This document shows, piece after piece, positions 6,819 to 8,643 of a DNA stretch of 8,643 nt. The translations under genes and the position numbers were made by a program. This DNA is from Desulfuromonadaceae bacterium (GTDB lineage Bacteria; Desulfobacterota; Desulfuromonadia; Desulfuromonadales; Geopsychrobacteraceae): the NCBI GenBank assembly GCA_030639985.1, contig DAOWKG010000056.1, forward strand, positions 1 through 8,643, given 5' to 3'. Under the pieces are notes generated by a model. That model saw nothing but the letters and a program-made list of their open reading frames with translations. It was not told where the DNA came from and searched no databases. Position 1 is the stretch's first letter. The number at the start of each line of letters is the position of its first letter.

Positions 6819-6903
6819 TAACGGAGAGGGTGTTTCTGATACAAACAAGCAAAGAGTAGATTGGCTTTCTCTGCGAACTCTCCAGCTCTGCGGCTCTCCG
6901 TTA
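6819..6903. repeat. Repeat-rich larB-larC spacer with 10-bp inverted ends
   Basis: TAACGGAGAG at 6819-6828 has its exact reverse complement CTCTCCGTTA at 6894-6903. The right side, about 6868-6901, is a run of four imperfect 8-9 base units: CTCTGCGAA, CTCTCCAG, CTCTGCGG, CTCTCCGT. CATTC occurs just outside the left end (6814-6818) and 3 bases outside the right end (6907-6911). The arms are about 65 bases apart, too far for a normal terminator. It resembles the CTCTGCG-type spacer repeats that I recall from some deltaproteobacterial genomes, but I cannot confirm other copies here. The rest of the 6798-6909 gap shows only the weak larC ribosome site. Confidence 0.55.
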
Positions 6904-6909
6904 ACGCAT

Positions 6910-7671
6910 TCAGGTTTTAGGTGTTTTTCGGTTAATCCGATTTGCCGCAAAGGCGGCACCGAAACCATTATCAATATTGACTACCGTTACCCCGCTGGCG
7001 CATGAATTAAGCATCCCCAGCAGGGCGGCGATACCGCCAAATGAAGCCCCGTAGCCCACCGAAGTAGGTACGGCGATTACCGGTTTGGCAACTAAACCAC
7101 CGACCACCGATGGCAGTGCCCCTTCCATGCCGGCAATCACAATCAGGACGGCAGCTTCTTGTAGTAGCTCCTGCCGTGCCAGCAGGCGATGAATACCGGC
7201 GACGCCGACATCGACTAGCTCAATGACCTCATTCCCCAACATTCGTGCGGTAACAGCGGCCTCTTTGGCGACCGGAAGGTCAGATGTGCCGGCACAGATG
7301 ATCAGTATTTTGCCTGCCCCACTGGGTTCTATCTCTTGTTGTATCAGGCAAAAAGTACGGGCATCAATGTCATACTCACTTGCGGGGAACTGTTTACAAA
7401 TGGCACTGGCTTTTTCTTCGTCAAGTCTGGTAATCAAAATATTGCGGCCCTGTTTTGCCATTGCCGCAACGATAATTTGTAACTGTTCCAGACTTTTACT
7501 TTCACCCAGAATTACTTCCGGCACCCCCTGCCGTAGTTCCCGATGGTGGTCGATCTGGGCAATCCCAAGGTCTTCAAAGGGGAGCCGTGTCAGCCGTTTA
7601 ACCCCATCAGCGACACTGATCTGGCCATCAGCAAGAGCTTGTAACATTTGAGTCAGTTCGATATGGTTCAT
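6910..7671 (-). CDS. larB: Nickel-pincer cofactor biosynthesis protein LarB
   Basis: LarB carboxylates the pyridinium ring of nicotinic acid adenine dinucleotide and releases AMP, giving pyridinium-3,5-biscarboxylic acid mononucleotide, the first step of the nickel-pincer cofactor. The 253-residue protein has the typical N-terminal part ending in LPFEDLGIAQIDHHRELRQG (30-49), then a PurE-like domain with GTSDLPVAKEAAVTARMLGN (128-147), AGMEGALPSVVGGL (180-193), PVIAVPTSVGYGASFGG (197-213) and NSCASGVTVVNIDNG (222-236). C224 corresponds to the conserved cysteine that I understand to bond substrate in the family. The start fits the family N-terminus although only a weak GGA lies upstream. It is the first gene of the unit with larC and pgpA. 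LarE, the sulfur-inserting step, and LarA are not in the window. Confidence 0.95.
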   Translation of the reverse strand: MNHIELTQMLQALADGQISVADGVKRLTRLPFEDLGIAQIDHHRELRQGVPEVILGESKSLEQLQIIVAAMAKQGRNILITRLDEEKASAICKQFPASEYDIDARTFCLIQQEIEPSGAGKILIICAGTSDLPVAKEAAVTARMLGNEVIELVDVGVAGIHRLLARQELLQEAAVLIVIAGMEGALPSVVGGLVAKPVIAVPTSVGYGASFGGIAALLGMLNSCASGVTVVNIDNGFGAAFAANRINRKTPKT

Positions 7672-7702
7672 AGAAAGTCCATTATTTAATTATGTTTTTC
7701 AT

Positions 7703-7730
7703 ATGATAGCAAAAAACTCTCTGTGACCAA
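7703..7730 (-). promoter_or_regulatory. Probable promoter of larB
   Basis: On the minus strand, -35 TTGGTC (7725-7730) and -10 TATCAT (7703-7708) are separated by 16 bases, with TGC before the -10. The start would be near 7696, about 25 bases before the larB ATG. I see no nickel-regulator operator that I would defend. Confidence 0.5.
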
Positions 7731-7755
7731 AGTGAAGAGGGTATTATTTTCATAA

Positions 7756-7785
7756 TTGACCGCTATCTCCATCTCGGGGTAGTTT
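7756..7785 (+). promoter_or_regulatory. Possible promoter of darP
   Basis: On the plus strand TTGACC (7756-7761) and TAGTTT (7780-7785) are 18 bases apart, in the divergent gap between larB and darP. The -10 is poor. A consensus TTGACA at 7794-7799 is too close to the gene to have a matching -10. Treat as a weak candidate. Confidence 0.25.
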
Positions 7786-7811
7786 TTAGCAGATTGACAA
7801 CCCATATTTTT

Positions 7812-7828
7812 GGAGAGCCATGTAGATG
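7812..7828 (+). promoter_or_regulatory. Ribosome site followed by ATG-TAG start-stop before darP
   Basis: GGAGAG (7812-7817) is followed by ATG TAG (7820-7825) and at once by the darP ATG (7826-7828) in the same frame. The ribosome site is nearer to the blocked ATG than to the true one, so some ribosomes may start and stop there. The darP start is chosen because the TAG excludes the upstream ATG. Confidence 0.5.
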
Positions 7829-8332
7829 GATGAATTTGTAGAAGAAGAACTGCCGTTGAGTAGAACTAAGAAAAAGCAGCAGGCAAAACAGATTGAGCAG
7901 GTTGCGGTGCAGTTGGTTGATTTGAGTGATAACCAATTTTCTCAGCTTAATCTGCCAAGTTATATTGCTTATGAGGCGGAGCAGGCGCGCATAACCAAAG
8001 GGCGTGGTTCGCAAAAGCGGCAGTTAAAGCATCTGGCGGGGATGTTACGCAAGTCTGATGATGATCTGGCAGATTTGTTGCGGCAGTTAGAGAGCCTTGA
8101 TCAGGTATCACGGGGTGAGAAAAAACAATTTCGGCAATTGGAAAAACTGCGTGATCGACTCTGTGATGAGGATAGCTTTGCCGCTGCTTTTGATGAAATG
8201 CTTGAGCTGCTGCCAGATATTGACCGCAAGGCGATCTCTCGGTTGGCTCGCTCGGTACACCTGCATGAAGATAAACGAGCTTATCGGGAGATATTTAAGC
8301 GGTTGCGGGATAGAATGAATGAAGAAGGTTAG
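7826..8332 (+). CDS. darP: Ribosome biogenesis factor DarP (YjgA, DUF615)
   Basis: DarP/YjgA binds late 50S assembly intermediates and helps peptidyl-transferase-centre maturation in E. coli. The 168-residue protein is slightly shorter than the 183-residue E. coli protein. It has the family features: acidic start then basic KKKQQAKQIEQVAVQLVDLS (15-34), LNLPSYIAYEAEQARITKG (41-59), the conserved KRQLKHLAGMLRK (64-76), FRQLEKLRDRL (102-112), LLPDIDRKAISRLAR (128-142) and the RAYREIFKRLRD end (151-162). It is highly charged, all helical and cytoplasmic, with no membrane segment. It is the only complete plus-strand gene here, divergent from larB, and its TAG overlaps the stop of the flagellar-family gene coming from the right. 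Confidence 0.93.
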   Translation: MDEFVEEELPLSRTKKKQQAKQIEQVAVQLVDLSDNQFSQLNLPSYIAYEAEQARITKGRGSQKRQLKHLAGMLRKSDDDLADLLRQLESLDQVSRGEKKQFRQLEKLRDRLCDEDSFAAAFDEMLELLPDIDRKAISRLARSVHLHEDKRAYREIFKRLRDRMNEEG

Positions 8333-8643
8333 CCAATTAGATCAAGAACTGTATCTTCCATCTCAGCGGTAGCTTTTAAAGCTTTCAGGTTGGCTGCATA
8401 AGCATGCTTGGTCGGAATCATGTCGGTGATTTCTCGGGTAAGGTCGACATTGGACATCTCTTCCATTGAGCCATCAGGTTGATTGATCATCGTGCCGGGG
8501 GTGTTGACTGGTTGGATTTTGGCAGTAACGCCACCATTTATGCCCGCCTCCAATACCGTCTGCGATTTTTTAAAACCGGGCGTTTCGCTGTTGGCAATGT
8601 TGTTTGCGGTGACGCTCTGTTTTTTACCCAGAGCCATAAGGGC
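8329..8643 (-). CDS. Short flagellar basal-body rod (FlgC-like) protein, start outside window
   Basis: The last 104 residues are visible, with the first few beyond the right edge. VTANNIANSETPGFKKS (11-27 of the visible part) is the signature of flagellar rod/hook proteins, and the C-terminal block SNVDLTREITDMIPTKHAYA with LKALKATAEMEDTVLDLIG is the rod C-terminal domain seen in FlgC, FlgE and FlgG. The total length of about 110-115 residues is shorter than FlgC (about 135-145) and lacks its middle part; it matches stand-alone short rod-family proteins that I associate with Geobacter relatives. The ATG at 8637 is probably internal, because the frame is open upstream and the family has a further SAL.AL helix at the N-terminus. 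It lies beside darP, with no other flagellar gene in the window, so its role in the flagellum is uncertain. Its TAA overlaps the darP TAG. Confidence 0.85.
   Translation of the reverse strand, partial: ALMALGKKQSVTANNIANSETPGFKKSQTVLEAGINGGVTAKIQPVNTPGTMINQPDGSMEEMSNVDLTREITDMIPTKHAYAANLKALKATAEMEDTVLDLIG

Noticed and set aside
6819..6903. Inverted repeat read as a terminator after larB
   Set aside because: The arms are about 65 bases apart and no T run follows, so it is not a Rho-independent terminator.
7223..7651. Plus-strand open frame of 142 codons
   Set aside because: Antisense to larB, whose motifs are conserved throughout; the product is Ser/Arg-rich and looks like a frame shadow.
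8637..8639. ATG at 8637 as the start of the flagellar-family gene
   Set aside because: The frame is open upstream to the edge (codons for Ala-Leu), no ribosome site can be seen, and the family has more residues before this point.

Overview
This 8.6 kb window looks like chromosomal DNA from an anaerobic deltaproteobacterium, most likely of the Desulfuromonadales/Geobacterales type. That is inferred from gene content: an HDOD protein beside a BioD-like/DRTGG ATPase, LarB/LarC next to PgpA, a stand-alone short FlgC-like rod protein, and DarP. I see no transposase, integrase, CRISPR array, tRNA or rRNA. No gene-free stretch is longer than about 160 bases.

Layout. (a) 1-520, minus strand: the first 173 residues of a PAS-type sensor histidine kinase, cut by the window edge before its ATPase domain, with its own good promoter. 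(b) 678-4969, minus strand, transcribed from right to left: rnhA, a CoA-binding protein of the YccU type, the remnant of a threonine aldolase gene, an HDOD signalling protein, a BioD-like/DRTGG P-loop protein and a TPR protein. They are closely spaced and probably form one operon from a promoter at about 5000. (c) 5116-7671, minus strand: larB, larC and pgpA. LarB and LarC act in making the nickel-pincer nucleotide cofactor; PgpA makes phosphatidylglycerol. larC and pgpA overlap by one base. A short repeat-rich spacer separates larB from larC. (d) 7826-8332, plus strand: darP (yjgA), divergent from larB. (e) 8329-8643, minus strand: the end of a short flagellar rod-family gene that converges on darP with a 4-base overlap of the stop codons.

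How the genes work together. Most are housekeeping: RNA/DNA hybrid removal (RNase HI), 50S assembly (DarP), phospholipid synthesis (PgpA), and cofactor synthesis for LarA-type enzymes (LarB/LarC; neither LarE nor LarA is in the window). The least explained part is the run HDOD, BioD-like/DRTGG ATPase, TPR protein, then histidine kinase. It combines sensing, nucleotide-binding and scaffold modules with no enzyme of known product, and is the best candidate here for an undescribed signalling system.

Most notable: the 155-base gap between the CoA-binding gene and the HDOD gene starts with a clear threonine aldolase N-terminus, joined out of frame to an unrelated-looking or C-terminal tail that stops 3 bases before the HDOD start. 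This looks like an internal deletion of an operon gene that left both ends in place.
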